DNA from: Thermodesulfovibrionales bacterium
GTDB taxonomy: Bacteria; Nitrospirota; Thermodesulfovibrionia; Thermodesulfovibrionales; UBA9159
Length of the DNA stretch: 35,720 bases
Direction: 5' to 3'
Assembly: GCA_035686305.1 (NCBI GenBank)
Contig: DASRZP010000074.1
Location: forward strand, 1-35,720
Shown here piece after piece: positions 16,179 through 25,170 of this stretch; the first letter of the stretch is position 1, and every line of letters begins with the position of its first letter. A model generated the notes under the pieces. It was not told the origin of the DNA and ran no database searches. It saw nothing but the letters and a program-made list of their open reading frames with translations. Made by a program: the position numbers and the translations under genes.

Positions 16179-19100
16179 TTAGAACGCCAGCGTGAGTTTA
16201 AGAAGAATCAGGCGATCCGGAAAGATTCGGGGATTCCCGGGGTCTGTGTCCTGAAATTTGAATTTTTCATCAAACAGGTTTTTTGCCTCCAAAGAAATCA
16301 TGCCGAACCTTTTTGGCAACCGGTACCTTATTGCAGCGTCGAAGACCCAGAAATCATCCTTTCCCGGTACTAGTGCATAATTTCCCGGCCCAGTGGGAAC
16401 AAAATCACCCTGTTGGTTCACGTAGGTCGCTTTCACGGTTGCACTAAATCCTGAAGGGTCAAAGTATCCAACCGTGATGGGAACTCTATGGGTCCGAAGT
16501 TTTGTGAATTGCTCGACCCCTACAAACAGCGCATCGGCCTCCCTGCTGAACCACTCGTAGAAGTATTCGGCGCTTACCGCAACCCTCAATGTGGGTGTCC
16601 AATAAAGATAAGCCCTTCCCAGTTTCTCTTGCCAGTCACGACTGATCGCCACGGGCGTTGGGCCGGTCACATCAATAATCTTGTGATCCAGGTCGCGGGC
16701 AGATATTTCTGCGCCGGCAGAGAGATTGGCGGAAATCTTTTGGTCCACACCAATACCATAACGCCAAGCCTCGTCTCCTGTGAGGTCATCAAAGAACTGG
16801 TTGAACCCCGCGATCTCTGTAGGCTCAAGAGACGGATCGATATCTGCTATCGATATGAAAGGCCTCTGCAATGTCCTGAAAACCGCTGCGCGGACAGTGG
16901 TACTAGGCAACGGCTGCCAAGTCAATCCCAGTTTCGGGTTGAACTGGTTGCGGCCTTCGCCTTCATAGGCGCCTTCCAGAAAGTCTCCGCTGCCGCCGAG
17001 AGTCAAACTCAGATTCTTCTGAACGTCGATCTGTGTATATAGATAGATATTGGTGAAGCGGTTCTTGAGATCCTCCGGTGAAGGAACGCCAGAGAAGATG
17101 CTGGTCAATGTCTGGTCCAATTGACGATGCCCTATGCCTGCGGTTATATGAAAGGGACTTATCTTGTAGAGATAACGGACTTCACCGACATAGTTGTTTG
17201 CCTTCCCGTTGATCTGAAAGATATCAGGGAAGACAACGGTATCAGTAGTAGCATGCTGGTAAATAAGAGAGGTAAGAAGTTCGGATCCTGGTGCGAATGA
17301 ATGGCGCAGCCCCAGCCTGAAGGAGTCTATATCCTCTTTCTGCCTTAAGGTAGGGGTAAAATTCTCGGGATCAAAACGAAGCTCCAAATCCCCCTTGGTC
17401 GTGTTTGTATTTCGGTATTCAGCCTGAATACTGGTATTTTCTGAAAGACTATACTGCGCAAATACATTGTAAATATTGGTCTTGAGGTCGTTGTTTTCCC
17501 TGAAACCATCCGTCTCGTAATGGAATTGACCGAGGCTAAAGGACAGCTTGTCGTGTACGCCGGAGACAATCACCTCATCTCCAAAGGTGCTGTTGCTCCC
17601 CACTGCACCGTCGAGTTGCAAAGCAATCCGGTTCCTATTGAAGAGGGGATTGAATTCATTAAATGAAGGCTGAGCAGGTCCTGTACCTTCGAGGATAAAG
17701 AGGTTGCTCTCTGCCAACTCAGGCCTGACAGGCGTTATGTTGATGGGCTGAAGCAGTTGGGACTGAAGCAGTTCATTCACCCTCGCGATCTCGTGGCGCG
17801 GCAATGCGGAATAGGAGTCTGACAGGAACCTGTGGGCAGAAAAACTTGCAGGATCGGCGTTTACAGAGTTCGCTGCCTCCTCAACAGCAAGCTGCTGGAA
17901 GCCGAGATCACTGTAGATCCCGGAGAGGTTCGCGCTCCTTGCTGCGAGGTCTTCATCGAGCAGTAACCTCGACCGGTAAACCGCCCTGTCGTCATTCAAT
18001 TCGATAGCCTTCTGAAGGTCATAGAGCGCCTCGACAGGCCGGTTGATGCTCTGCTTTCGGATGGCATCATAGAAGTAGGAAGTGGGGTCCAAAGGATCGA
18101 GTTCCTTTGCCATCGTGAACTGGTCTGATGAGACCTTGTCCCGCTTCTCCTCATAGTAGGCCTTTCCCAGATAGCTCCTGATGAGTGAGTTGTCGGGGTC
18201 GAGCCCTGCTGCAATCTCGATGTCGCCCCTCCCGTCAGAGAGATCGCCCTTCCGGATCCTCGCGAGCCCCAGTCCGAGCCGGGGAAGGGGATCGGCCTCG
18301 TCCAGTTCGATCGCTTTATGAAAGGCGTCAACAGCCGTCGTAATCTCTATCTGAGTGAGATAGGCAAATCCGAGAACTGTCTGCGTCCTTGCAAGGGCGG
18401 GATTCAGGCCAGCAGCCTGCTTCGCTGCCTTCAGCGCTTCATCAAGGTTACCGAAAGAGAGCCATAACTCAGATAGCCTTGCCCAGGCCAGGGCATTCTC
18501 AGGTTCCAATGCGACTGCCTCTTTGAGGGTTTTGAGCGCGCCCTGGAGGTCGAAGTTCGCCTGCTGAGCATAGGAGAGTGCTATTCTGGCGCAAGCTGAT
18601 TTTGGGTCAGCCTCGACAGATCTCCTCCCTAAATCAAGGGCACGCTCCTTTTCGTTTTGCACTACGGCAATGACCGATTGGAGGGCAAGGGCATCGCTGT
18701 TTCCCGGTGTTGTCTTGAGCGCTTCATCGATCTCTGCCTTCGCTTCATCGATGCGTCCAACAGAAAGAAGAAGCGAGACCCGGGCGCGCCAGTCGGTCTT
18801 GAGAGCGGTCTGCAAATCACCAGGCCGATATGAAAAGACCGGCGGATAGTAGAGGGTCCATTGGACAGCATCCCGTGGCCGTGCCACGACCCGGATGACA
18901 GGCGCCTGATCTGCCATGGCAACTGCCGATTGACCGCGGTCGAGCATGATGCTGCCCGCCTTGTTTTCAGCAAGGACCCGGCCCTCAAAGAGCGAGATGA
19001 AGGTCTTGTCCCTCTCGACCTTCACGAGGAATTCCGTCCCCTCTACTGTTGCGTTGACAAAGGGTGTGGTCACCTTCAGGCTGCGACGGAAACGGCTGAA

Positions 19101-19457
19101 GAAGTGTACCGCTCCATCAATAAGGTCGATGAGAAAGGTCTTTTCCTTTTCGGGCATGGAGAACGTAACGGTTGTCTTCTGGTCGAGACGGAGTATCGAT
19201 TCGTTGGCGAGCATGATCTCCGACCTGCTCCGTTCGAGCACCCGGACCATATCTCCGGGACAGAAGGTGTCGCCAAAATGAGTGGGTTCCCACTGTGTCG
19301 TTCCCACTCTCCGAACCTGTACACTCCCCTGGACCGAGACCACTCTTGCGACCCACTGAACGCATGTCTCGGCAACGGCAGGGGAAGGAAGCAAGAACAA
19401 TGTGAAAATCGTCGAAAATATTACAACAATAAGAAGACTGGCCTTGACTGGCTTCAT
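16179..19457 (-). CDS. FecR domain - TPR - outer-membrane beta-barrel chimera
   Basis: The protein has 1092 residues. A signal peptide (about 1-29, ending VAE) is followed by a FecR-like domain (about 35-190: VVSVQGSVQVRRVG, GDMVRVLERSRSEI, VEGTEFLVKVERD, ISLFEGRVLAEN). TPR repeats run from about 215 to 560, with LDEALKAAKQAAGLNPALA-type units. A C-terminal region of about 490 residues of alternating strands closes as a TonB-receptor barrel, with SLEAKNLFDEKF and a final LTLAF ending in Phe. No plug domain or TonB box is seen. The FecR part would be periplasmic, unlike the classical inner-membrane anti-sigma FecR. The CHASE2 cyclase gene lies 62 bases upstream. Ligand and role are unknown. 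Confidence 0.85.
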   Translation of the reverse strand: MKPVKASLLIVVIFSTIFTLFLLPSPAVAETCVQWVARVVSVQGSVQVRRVGTTQWEPTHFGDTFCPGDMVRVLERSRSEIMLANESILRLDQKTTVTFSMPEKEKTFLIDLIDGAVHFFSRFRRSLKVTTPFVNATVEGTEFLVKVERDKTFISLFEGRVLAENKAGSIMLDRGQSAVAMADQAPVIRVVARPRDAVQWTLYYPPVFSYRPGDLQTALKTDWRARVSLLLSVGRIDEAKAEIDEALKTTPGNSDALALQSVIAVVQNEKERALDLGRRSVEADPKSACARIALSYAQQANFDLQGALKTLKEAVALEPENALAWARLSELWLSFGNLDEALKAAKQAAGLNPALARTQTVLGFAYLTQIEITTAVDAFHKAIELDEADPLPRLGLGLARIRKGDLSDGRGDIEIAAGLDPDNSLIRSYLGKAYYEEKRDKVSSDQFTMAKELDPLDPTSYFYDAIRKQSINRPVEALYDLQKAIELNDDRAVYRSRLLLDEDLAARSANLSGIYSDLGFQQLAVEEAANSVNADPASFSAHRFLSDSYSALPRHEIARVNELLQSQLLQPINITPVRPELAESNLFILEGTGPAQPSFNEFNPLFNRNRIALQLDGAVGSNSTFGDEVIVSGVHDKLSFSLGQFHYETDGFRENNDLKTNIYNVFAQYSLSENTSIQAEYRNTNTTKGDLELRFDPENFTPTLRQKEDIDSFRLGLRHSFAPGSELLTSLIYQHATTDTVVFPDIFQINGKANNYVGEVRYLYKISPFHITAGIGHRQLDQTLTSIFSGVPSPEDLKNRFTNIYLYTQIDVQKNLSLTLGGSGDFLEGAYEGEGRNQFNPKLGLTWQPLPSTTVRAAVFRTLQRPFISIADIDPSLEPTEIAGFNQFFDDLTGDEAWRYGIGVDQKISANLSAGAEISARDLDHKIIDVTGPTPVAISRDWQEKLGRAYLYWTPTLRVAVSAEYFYEWFSREADALFVGVEQFTKLRTHRVPITVGYFDPSGFSATVKATYVNQQGDFVPTGPGNYALVPGKDDFWVFDAAIRYRLPKRFGMISLEAKNLFDEKFKFQDTDPGNPRIFPDRLILLKLTLAF

Positions 19458-19519
19458 CGCTCACAATCCCGTTATATTGTCCCCGTACTTTGCAACATTA
19501 AGATCGATTCATGCCTGCG

Positions 19520-21760
19520 CTATTTTTTGTCCATATGTACAGCTCCCTCCCACGACTCGCCGGGTGGGTCTTCCTTGTGATGTTCGCAGAGGTCCAGATA
19601 GAAGGTTGACGGACCATCTTTCCCCAAGACCTTGATCGCCTCATGAAATCCCCTGATGGCCTCGTCCCAAGACCGTCTCCAGAAAGCATCGAGGGCCCCG
19701 GAGAAGATCGCACAGGCATCTCTTTGTTGCTCATCGGACTCTTCCATACGGCAGATCAATTCATGGACAATCATCGGCTGTGTCTTTCCGACCATCAGGA
19801 ATTTGCCTATCTGCCTTGTGAGCAGGCCTTTAACCTGATCGAGGACATCATCGGACGCAAGGATCCGTGTGCCCACGTATTTATTCAGCCCTTCTATCCT
19901 TGTAGCAGTGTTCACAATATCTCCTACAGGGCGATATTCATAATGGTCGAAGGCGCCGATGTTCCCGAGCAGTATATTACCAGAGTGCAAACCGATTCTG
20001 GTGGGGAGTTGCAGGCTGCCGGAGGACCGGTTGAATTCGCGGAGTGCACCGGCAATATCAAGAGCCGCCAGGCACGCCTCACCCTTCGGCGTTATGCCGG
20101 GTTCTGTTGCCACCCATATCGCCAATGCCGAGTCTCCTACGACATTCGATACGATTCCTCCGTGCTTCTTTATCGGCCTGAAAACAGCCTCGTAGTATTT
20201 GTTCATAAAGCAGCCGAGTTTGTCGGGATCCATGGTTTCGGATAAGGAGGTGTAATGCTCTGCATCGGTAGACAGGCAAACACCGTAGACGAGCTGGTCG
20301 CTTGCAGCGAGGTTCACAATATCCTTTGATAACCGATCGACCACTTCGTTGGGGAGATAGTACTCGAAGGCCTTCCGGATATTCTGGCGCTCCCTGTTCG
20401 AATCGATATACTTCCAAAGGAGCGAGCTGTTAAAGGCGAGGAAGGTCTGGAAGAAGAGAGGGATGACGACCGGATACCAGATGCCGTATGTCCTAAAAAG
20501 ATAGGTGGAAGCCGCGAGATAAAGTACGCTGAGCCCTGCAATGCTCAACACGGCTATAATACTTGAGGAAAACCGGCAGGAGATGCCGATCACTGTTCCC
20601 CAGAGCAAAAGAACGGCGACATGGAAGGGGAGGCTGACCGGGCGAAGAGGCATATCTTCTAGCAGGTTTGAAAATGCGGTGGCGGCTATCTCGACGCCGC
20701 TGATATCAAGTCCGTCCGATCGCGAAAAGACCGTGTTAAAGCCGTCTTTCTGTTCAGGCTGCACAAGTTCAGAAAGTCCTACGAAGACAACCTTGCCCTT
20801 TACGTCAAGCTCTTTGCCGCCGGTCAAGGCTTGATAATAGGGTACCGTAGGAATGGTTCGGGGTGGTCCGTAGAAATTCAGATACCGGCTATTGGGACTT
20901 TCATACATCTTTATGAGAGCCCTGACCATTTGATGTTTTTTCAGCTCGACGGATAAGCTCTTTGGATCCCTCAATTCCTGAAGCATTTTTCTCGCAATCT
21001 GCGGATCTCTCCCGAAGATCTCCCTCACTCCTGACATGAACCTCTTTACGCTTCTCGCGGCAATCAACGCACTTCTGTCACGAAATGACTCCTCGATCGG
21101 GTAGGGACTCGTCTTTTCGAGTAAAAGGATGAATTCATCATGGGCCTGCATTGCGAAGAGCTGGAAGGCCACAACCGGCAGGGTCGGCGTATCACCCGCT
21201 CCGGTCTTGAATGTCCAGTACTGGCTCACCTTGACAGGCACCTTGGGCAGGGGAAAAGGAGCCAGGGCAAAAGCATATCGTTCAAGGAGGGGAATCGGCG
21301 GCACCAATCTCGTAATCGTGAGGTCTCCGGCCTGTGCTTTTTCTTTGTCAGTAAGGGAAAGCCTCTCGACTCTGAGACGTTCAGTAAGTATGACATTATG
21401 GGCTTTCTCCAAAGCCTCAGAAAAGAGGGTATCACCTTGAGGGGGACCGGGGTCTTCAAAAAACATATCAAAAGCGATGGCTGCAGCACCCTTCTCGATC
21501 AGATTCTCGATGAGACGGGCATGGAAAGAGCGTGGCCATTTTCTCGGGTCGATAGGAAGACCGAGGCTGTCGGCTGATAACTTGTCCAAGCCGACAACGA
21601 CGACATCTGAAGGGGCCTTCCTCACTCCCCTTAAGTGGAAGAGTATCTCCAGCCCCACGTTTTCTTCGATGTCGAGGCCGAAAGAAGAAAAGCTTATCAC
21701 CAGTCCGACGATGCCAGTGAGTAAGCCCAGGGTTACCCCTTTCAAGAGACGAGACGTCAA
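19520..21760 (-). CDS. CHASE2-domain class III adenylate/guanylate cyclase
   Basis: Domain order is an N-terminal membrane helix (about residues 6-26 of the 746), an extracytoplasmic CHASE2 sensor (about 35-350, with GAAAIAFDMFFEDPG and VFVGLSE), three closely spaced membrane helices, a class III cyclase domain, and a short TPR-like tail. The two metal-binding Asp are in STDAEHYT and VVGDSALAIW, and the VN/ATR transition-state residues are in GDIVNTATRIE. The Lys that normally selects adenine is Asn (SNVVGD). The preferred start is TTG 21760, in a TTGA overlap with the preceding gene; an ATG at 21835 lies 79 bases inside that gene without a ribosome site. Confidence 0.86.
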   Translation of the reverse strand: MTSRLLKGVTLGLLTGIVGLVISFSSFGLDIEENVGLEILFHLRGVRKAPSDVVVVGLDKLSADSLGLPIDPRKWPRSFHARLIENLIEKGAAAIAFDMFFEDPGPPQGDTLFSEALEKAHNVILTERLRVERLSLTDKEKAQAGDLTITRLVPPIPLLERYAFALAPFPLPKVPVKVSQYWTFKTGAGDTPTLPVVAFQLFAMQAHDEFILLLEKTSPYPIEESFRDRSALIAARSVKRFMSGVREIFGRDPQIARKMLQELRDPKSLSVELKKHQMVRALIKMYESPNSRYLNFYGPPRTIPTVPYYQALTGGKELDVKGKVVFVGLSELVQPEQKDGFNTVFSRSDGLDISGVEIAATAFSNLLEDMPLRPVSLPFHVAVLLLWGTVIGISCRFSSSIIAVLSIAGLSVLYLAASTYLFRTYGIWYPVVIPLFFQTFLAFNSSLLWKYIDSNRERQNIRKAFEYYLPNEVVDRLSKDIVNLAASDQLVYGVCLSTDAEHYTSLSETMDPDKLGCFMNKYYEAVFRPIKKHGGIVSNVVGDSALAIWVATEPGITPKGEACLAALDIAGALREFNRSSGSLQLPTRIGLHSGNILLGNIGAFDHYEYRPVGDIVNTATRIEGLNKYVGTRILASDDVLDQVKGLLTRQIGKFLMVGKTQPMIVHELICRMEESDEQQRDACAIFSGALDAFWRRSWDEAIRGFHEAIKVLGKDGPSTFYLDLCEHHKEDPPGESWEGAVHMDKK

Positions 21761-23238
21761 CGGACAATCCCTGCATTCATCCGCATCTTGAGATCGAGGA
21801 AAAGGCCACGGATCGTATTCCAGAGTTGACGGCATATGAAACCGGGATGCAGGGTCCGCATGAAGATATCACGATAGGGAGCGCTCCCACTAAAGGTGTC
21901 CCATAAAACACTGCTCATGCTTTCTTCGCGAACCTCGCTCTGCTGTTCCTTGGATACCATAAGCAGGATCCCCAGGCGCGCTACCCTGCTCCTTTGGACC
22001 AGACGGGTAATCGCAAAGATGATCTTGCCGAACTTATTGTCTGATGAGAGGGCCTGACAAGCCGGCCAATACGAACGCTCGAAATCTTTAGCAGATATGC
22101 CTTCGAAGACGACGGTCCTTGCGGCAGCCTTGGCAGTGGAATAGGCGGCGCCAATGCCGTCTTTATATAACCGGGTCACTCCTGAATCTCCGATAAAGAC
22201 GATCCGATTTGCGAAAGGTCTGACAGCGCCCCGGACATTCATCAGGGGAGTGCAATGACAGAAATCAGCCGGTATAGCCCACCCAGCAGGAAGGCACTCC
22301 TTCACCTCAGGGGAAGTCAGAAAGGACTCTACGAGAGTCTTATCGATGTTCTCGCCCACGAGACAGACTGTCACATAGTCGCCCTTGGGGATAAGGGCGG
22401 CAAATTCCAGACGGGGGATATTGAGAAGGAAGACGTGCATGGAGCTTCCAAGGCATTTCTCTATCACCTTCTGTCCCAGGCAGAATTCACCGATATAGGT
22501 CCTGGACCCTTGAGGTGATCTGTAGCCGAATCCCAGATTCTCAAAGATCTTAAGGGTGCTCGTGTTAATGCCTGCCGCAACGACAGCCAGGTCATAGAGC
22601 TGTATCAATCCCTCCCGGGTCCTGATCTGCGGGCGGCCATCTTTCCATTCGATGCCCTCAACCATCGCCCGTATCAAATGGGCGCCTTTTCCCAAGGCCT
22701 GTTCCTGGAGATAACCATCGAAACTCCTCCACCGCATTTCCTTGATCCCACGCGGTCCGCTCCCACGATGTACCGCCGCAATCCTTTTTTCATGGAGGGG
22801 AGTTTCGATGCGGAAGGTACCGACGTCCATATGCATTACGTAGGAGTCTGTGCCCCGTTGCACGACTGTCGGAGGCAGGTTGATTCCCTCGGTGGCAAGC
22901 ATCTGGACCAGCGTCTCCGATATGACCCCGCCGCACATATTGCAGCCGGGCGGGCCTGACCGAGAGAAATCCCTGTGTTCGTATATGTCAACAAGGATGT
23001 CCATCCCCGTCCTTTCCGCCATATCCATGAGAAAATAGGCAAAAAAGGATCCGGCAGGACCACCACCAATAATTCCTACGCGAGAGCCGTTGTCGAGTGC
23101 AAGTCTGACTCCCTTGCCTCGCCTATGCAGGATGACTCCTTCTCTATATCTGTTGCCCCACGGTGTCTCCCCCAAAGAATGATATAACCGTGAAAGAAAA
23201 AACTGTTGGATCAACAAAGTGATTGGAGATGTGTTCAA
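21757..23238 (-). CDS. geranylgeranyl reductase-like FAD-dependent oxidoreductase
   Basis: A flavoprotein of the p-hydroxybenzoate hydroxylase/geranylgeranyl reductase class. The dinucleotide motif VGIIGGGPAGS lies at about 54-64. A CNMCGG pair (C99, C102) follows the substrate-side loop, and the second FAD motif reads VFIGDSGVTRLYKDGIG. A C-terminal extension of about 100 residues is rich in aromatic and basic residues. Family members reduce isoprenoid chains or modify lipids; the substrate here is unknown. The only start near the 5' end is TTG 23238, with a weak AGAAGAGA site, so the first 50 residues are uncertain. It overlaps the cyclase start. Confidence 0.78.
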   Translation of the reverse strand: MNTSPITLLIQQFFLSRLYHSLGETPWGNRYREGVILHRRGKGVRLALDNGSRVGIIGGGPAGSFFAYFLMDMAERTGMDILVDIYEHRDFSRSGPPGCNMCGGVISETLVQMLATEGINLPPTVVQRGTDSYVMHMDVGTFRIETPLHEKRIAAVHRGSGPRGIKEMRWRSFDGYLQEQALGKGAHLIRAMVEGIEWKDGRPQIRTREGLIQLYDLAVVAAGINTSTLKIFENLGFGYRSPQGSRTYIGEFCLGQKVIEKCLGSSMHVFLLNIPRLEFAALIPKGDYVTVCLVGENIDKTLVESFLTSPEVKECLPAGWAIPADFCHCTPLMNVRGAVRPFANRIVFIGDSGVTRLYKDGIGAAYSTAKAAARTVVFEGISAKDFERSYWPACQALSSDNKFGKIIFAITRLVQRSRVARLGILLMVSKEQQSEVREESMSSVLWDTFSGSAPYRDIFMRTLHPGFICRQLWNTIRGLFLDLKMRMNAGIVR

Positions 23239-23323
23239 TGTCTCTTCTTTTTAAACAATTTTTCCATAAAAGAGAGCACTTGTCAAGAAATTTCCTCTGC
23301 CTTCCTCAGGGGAAAAAGGGGCC

Positions 23324-23752
23324 CTATTTTTCTGCAGCCGTCTTCAAATCCTTGAGGAAAGAGATCGTGAGGTCCCTGAGCCTCCAATCGGGAAAGAGAA
23401 ACCTCAGGGTCTTGAGTCCTATGGCGCTGAATACTTCCTTGCTGATCACAATGACCCCTTCCTTCGCTTCCTGGAAAAGAAATTCATGCCTGGCGGAGAT
23501 GCCGAATTTTCCGCTTGACCAGACGATCCGCCTGCCCGGCACAACGCTCTCGATATTCGGTTCAAAATAGACGGGGAAATTGAAAGGATAGATACAGAAC
23601 TTTACCTTGCCTCCTTCTGACAGGATTTCGGTTCTCTTCGGCGAAACGTTCTTCAGAACAGTATTCCAATGGTTCCAGCAGGTAAGGTCGGCGAATGTCT
23701 CCCATACTCTCTTTGGCGTGGCATGGATCACGATGGATTCCTCAATGATCAT
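23324..23752 (-). CDS. SRPBCC (START-like) domain protein
   Basis: A small hydrophobic-ligand-binding fold protein of 142 residues. It has the typical opening IIEESIVIHATPKRVWETFADL, then TCWNHWN, and a WSSGKFGISARHEFLFQE strand region with a long C-terminal helix. Members of this polyketide cyclase/dehydrase group bind or modify lipids and polyketides. The assignment to fold is firm; function is not. It lies between the acyl-CoA synthetase and the geranylgeranyl-reductase-like gene, which is compatible with lipid or isoprenoid work. Confidence 0.8.
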   Translation of the reverse strand: MIIEESIVIHATPKRVWETFADLTCWNHWNTVLKNVSPKRTEILSEGGKVKFCIYPFNFPVYFEPNIESVVPGRRIVWSSGKFGISARHEFLFQEAKEGVIVISKEVFSAIGLKTLRFLFPDWRLRDLTISFLKDLKTAAEK

Positions 23753-23802
23753 CCTGTCTCTTCCTCTCTATCTCCGGTAATCTCCGTCAATAACAGGACC
23801 CT

Positions 23803-25170
23803 TCAACGCAAGAGCGCCTTCAACCCCCTCACCGCCCCTTCCGGAGAGGAATAGACGGGAATCCGCGCCTTTTCCAGGAGTACGGTCAGTCTCGCTGAAA
23901 TCCCGCCCTCCGTCACGTGGAAAACCATGGGCTTTCTTGTGCTCTCCCTGAAGGACTTCGCAAGCCCGGCAAGGTCTTCGGTTATTCCCGGTATATTCGG
24001 CAGGGCGATGATCAGGAAACCGTCGTAGTCATCCCTGAGTTCGTCCAGGACCCTCTTGTAATCCTCGTCAGTGACCTGGGCGGTGAGATCTACCGGGTTG
24101 TTGATGCTGAAGAAAACAGGAAATACTTGTCTTAATCCCTCTTTCTTGTCTTTCCGGACTTCAGTGACCTCGAGCCCCTGCCTCATGCATTCATCCGCGG
24201 CAAGGACGCCTGAGCCCCCGCCGTTCGTTATGATAAGGACTCTCCTGGCTGCTCCCCCATTGCCAAGAGGGGGGGAGGGGAACCTCGGCACTCCCTGATG
24301 GGAAAGTGCCTTTGTCGCATCTATCAGCTCCTCAAAGTCGTTGGCCTCCCGCAATCCGAACTCCTTCAGGATCGAACGAAAGACTTCATATCTTCCGGCA
24401 AGCCTGCCTGTATGGGAGAAGGCCGCCTCCTGGCCGCTGCCCCCCTTTCCTGCCTTGAGGACAATAAGAGGTTTTCTTTCGGAGAGAGCCTTAGCCCTCG
24501 CTATGAACTTCCTTCCGTCAGCGACGGATTCAATATAGGAGACCACCACATCGGTACGGCTATCGCCTGAGAGATAGTCATAGAGGTCTGATTCGTCGAC
24601 ATCAACGGCGTTGCCATAGCCCACAGCCTTTGATATCCCGATATTTGCGGCTCTTATGGCGCTGAAGAGAGCGGTCATGACCCCGCCGCTCTGAGACACG
24701 ACTGCAACATTTCCCCTTTTCGGTCTCTTCAATCTTTCATAGGAAAGGAAGAAGGTGTCAAGCCTCTTGTACGGGTCATAAATGCCCATGCAGTTCGGTC
24801 CTATGATCCTTACGCCGATCTCCCTGCCGGTCCTCTTCACCTCTTCCTGGAGCCCAGTCTCCCCAGCCTCTGCAAAACCTGAACTGACGATGATCACGCA
24901 CTTTGCCCTGCCCTTGAGCTCTCTCAGTATGGCCGGCACTTCCGGTGCGGGCCTCATAACTACGGCAAGATCGACGGAATGGGGCAATGCCTTTATGACG
25001 GGGTAGGCCTTTATTTCCATGAGTTCGTTGTATTTGGGATTGACGGGGAAGACCTCTCCTCTGAATTTAAGGAGGTTCTTGAGCACCACGCCCCCGAGCT
25101 TGATTTCGGTATGCGCGGCACCAACGAGGGCAATGGATCGAGGATTAAAGAAAGGGTCAAGGGAGATCAT
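23803..25170 (-). CDS. ADP-forming acyl-CoA synthetase alpha-type subunit
   Basis: This enzyme class converts acyl-CoA + ADP + Pi to acid + CoA + ATP (or the reverse). The 455 residues comprise a CoA-binding Rossmann domain (PRSIALVGAAH, VFPVNPKY), a succinyl-CoA ligase-like domain (RIIGPNCMGIYDP, VVSQSGGVM), the phosphorylated His253 in AAFSHTGRLAG, and a C-terminal domain with VLIITNGGGSGVLAAD. The ATP-grasp beta part is absent, so it is an alpha subunit that needs a partner encoded elsewhere. It starts in an ATGA overlap with the E2 gene, so the two are translationally coupled. Confidence 0.87.
   Translation of the reverse strand: MISLDPFFNPRSIALVGAAHTEIKLGGVVLKNLLKFRGEVFPVNPKYNELMEIKAYPVIKALPHSVDLAVVMRPAPEVPAILRELKGRAKCVIIVSSGFAEAGETGLQEEVKRTGREIGVRIIGPNCMGIYDPYKRLDTFFLSYERLKRPKRGNVAVVSQSGGVMTALFSAIRAANIGISKAVGYGNAVDVDESDLYDYLSGDSRTDVVVSYIESVADGRKFIARAKALSERKPLIVLKAGKGGSGQEAAFSHTGRLAGRYEVFRSILKEFGLREANDFEELIDATKALSHQGVPRFPSPPLGNGGAARRVLIITNGGGSGVLAADECMRQGLEVTEVRKDKKEGLRQVFPVFFSINNPVDLTAQVTDEDYKRVLDELRDDYDGFLIIALPNIPGITEDLAGLAKSFRESTRKPMVFHVTEGGISARLTVLLEKARIPVYSSPEGAVRGLKALLR

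Noticed and set aside
23281-23286. TTGACA on the minus strand upstream of the geranylgeranyl-reductase-like gene
   Set aside because: No acceptable -10 hexamer occurs at 16-18 bases, so it is not called a promoter.
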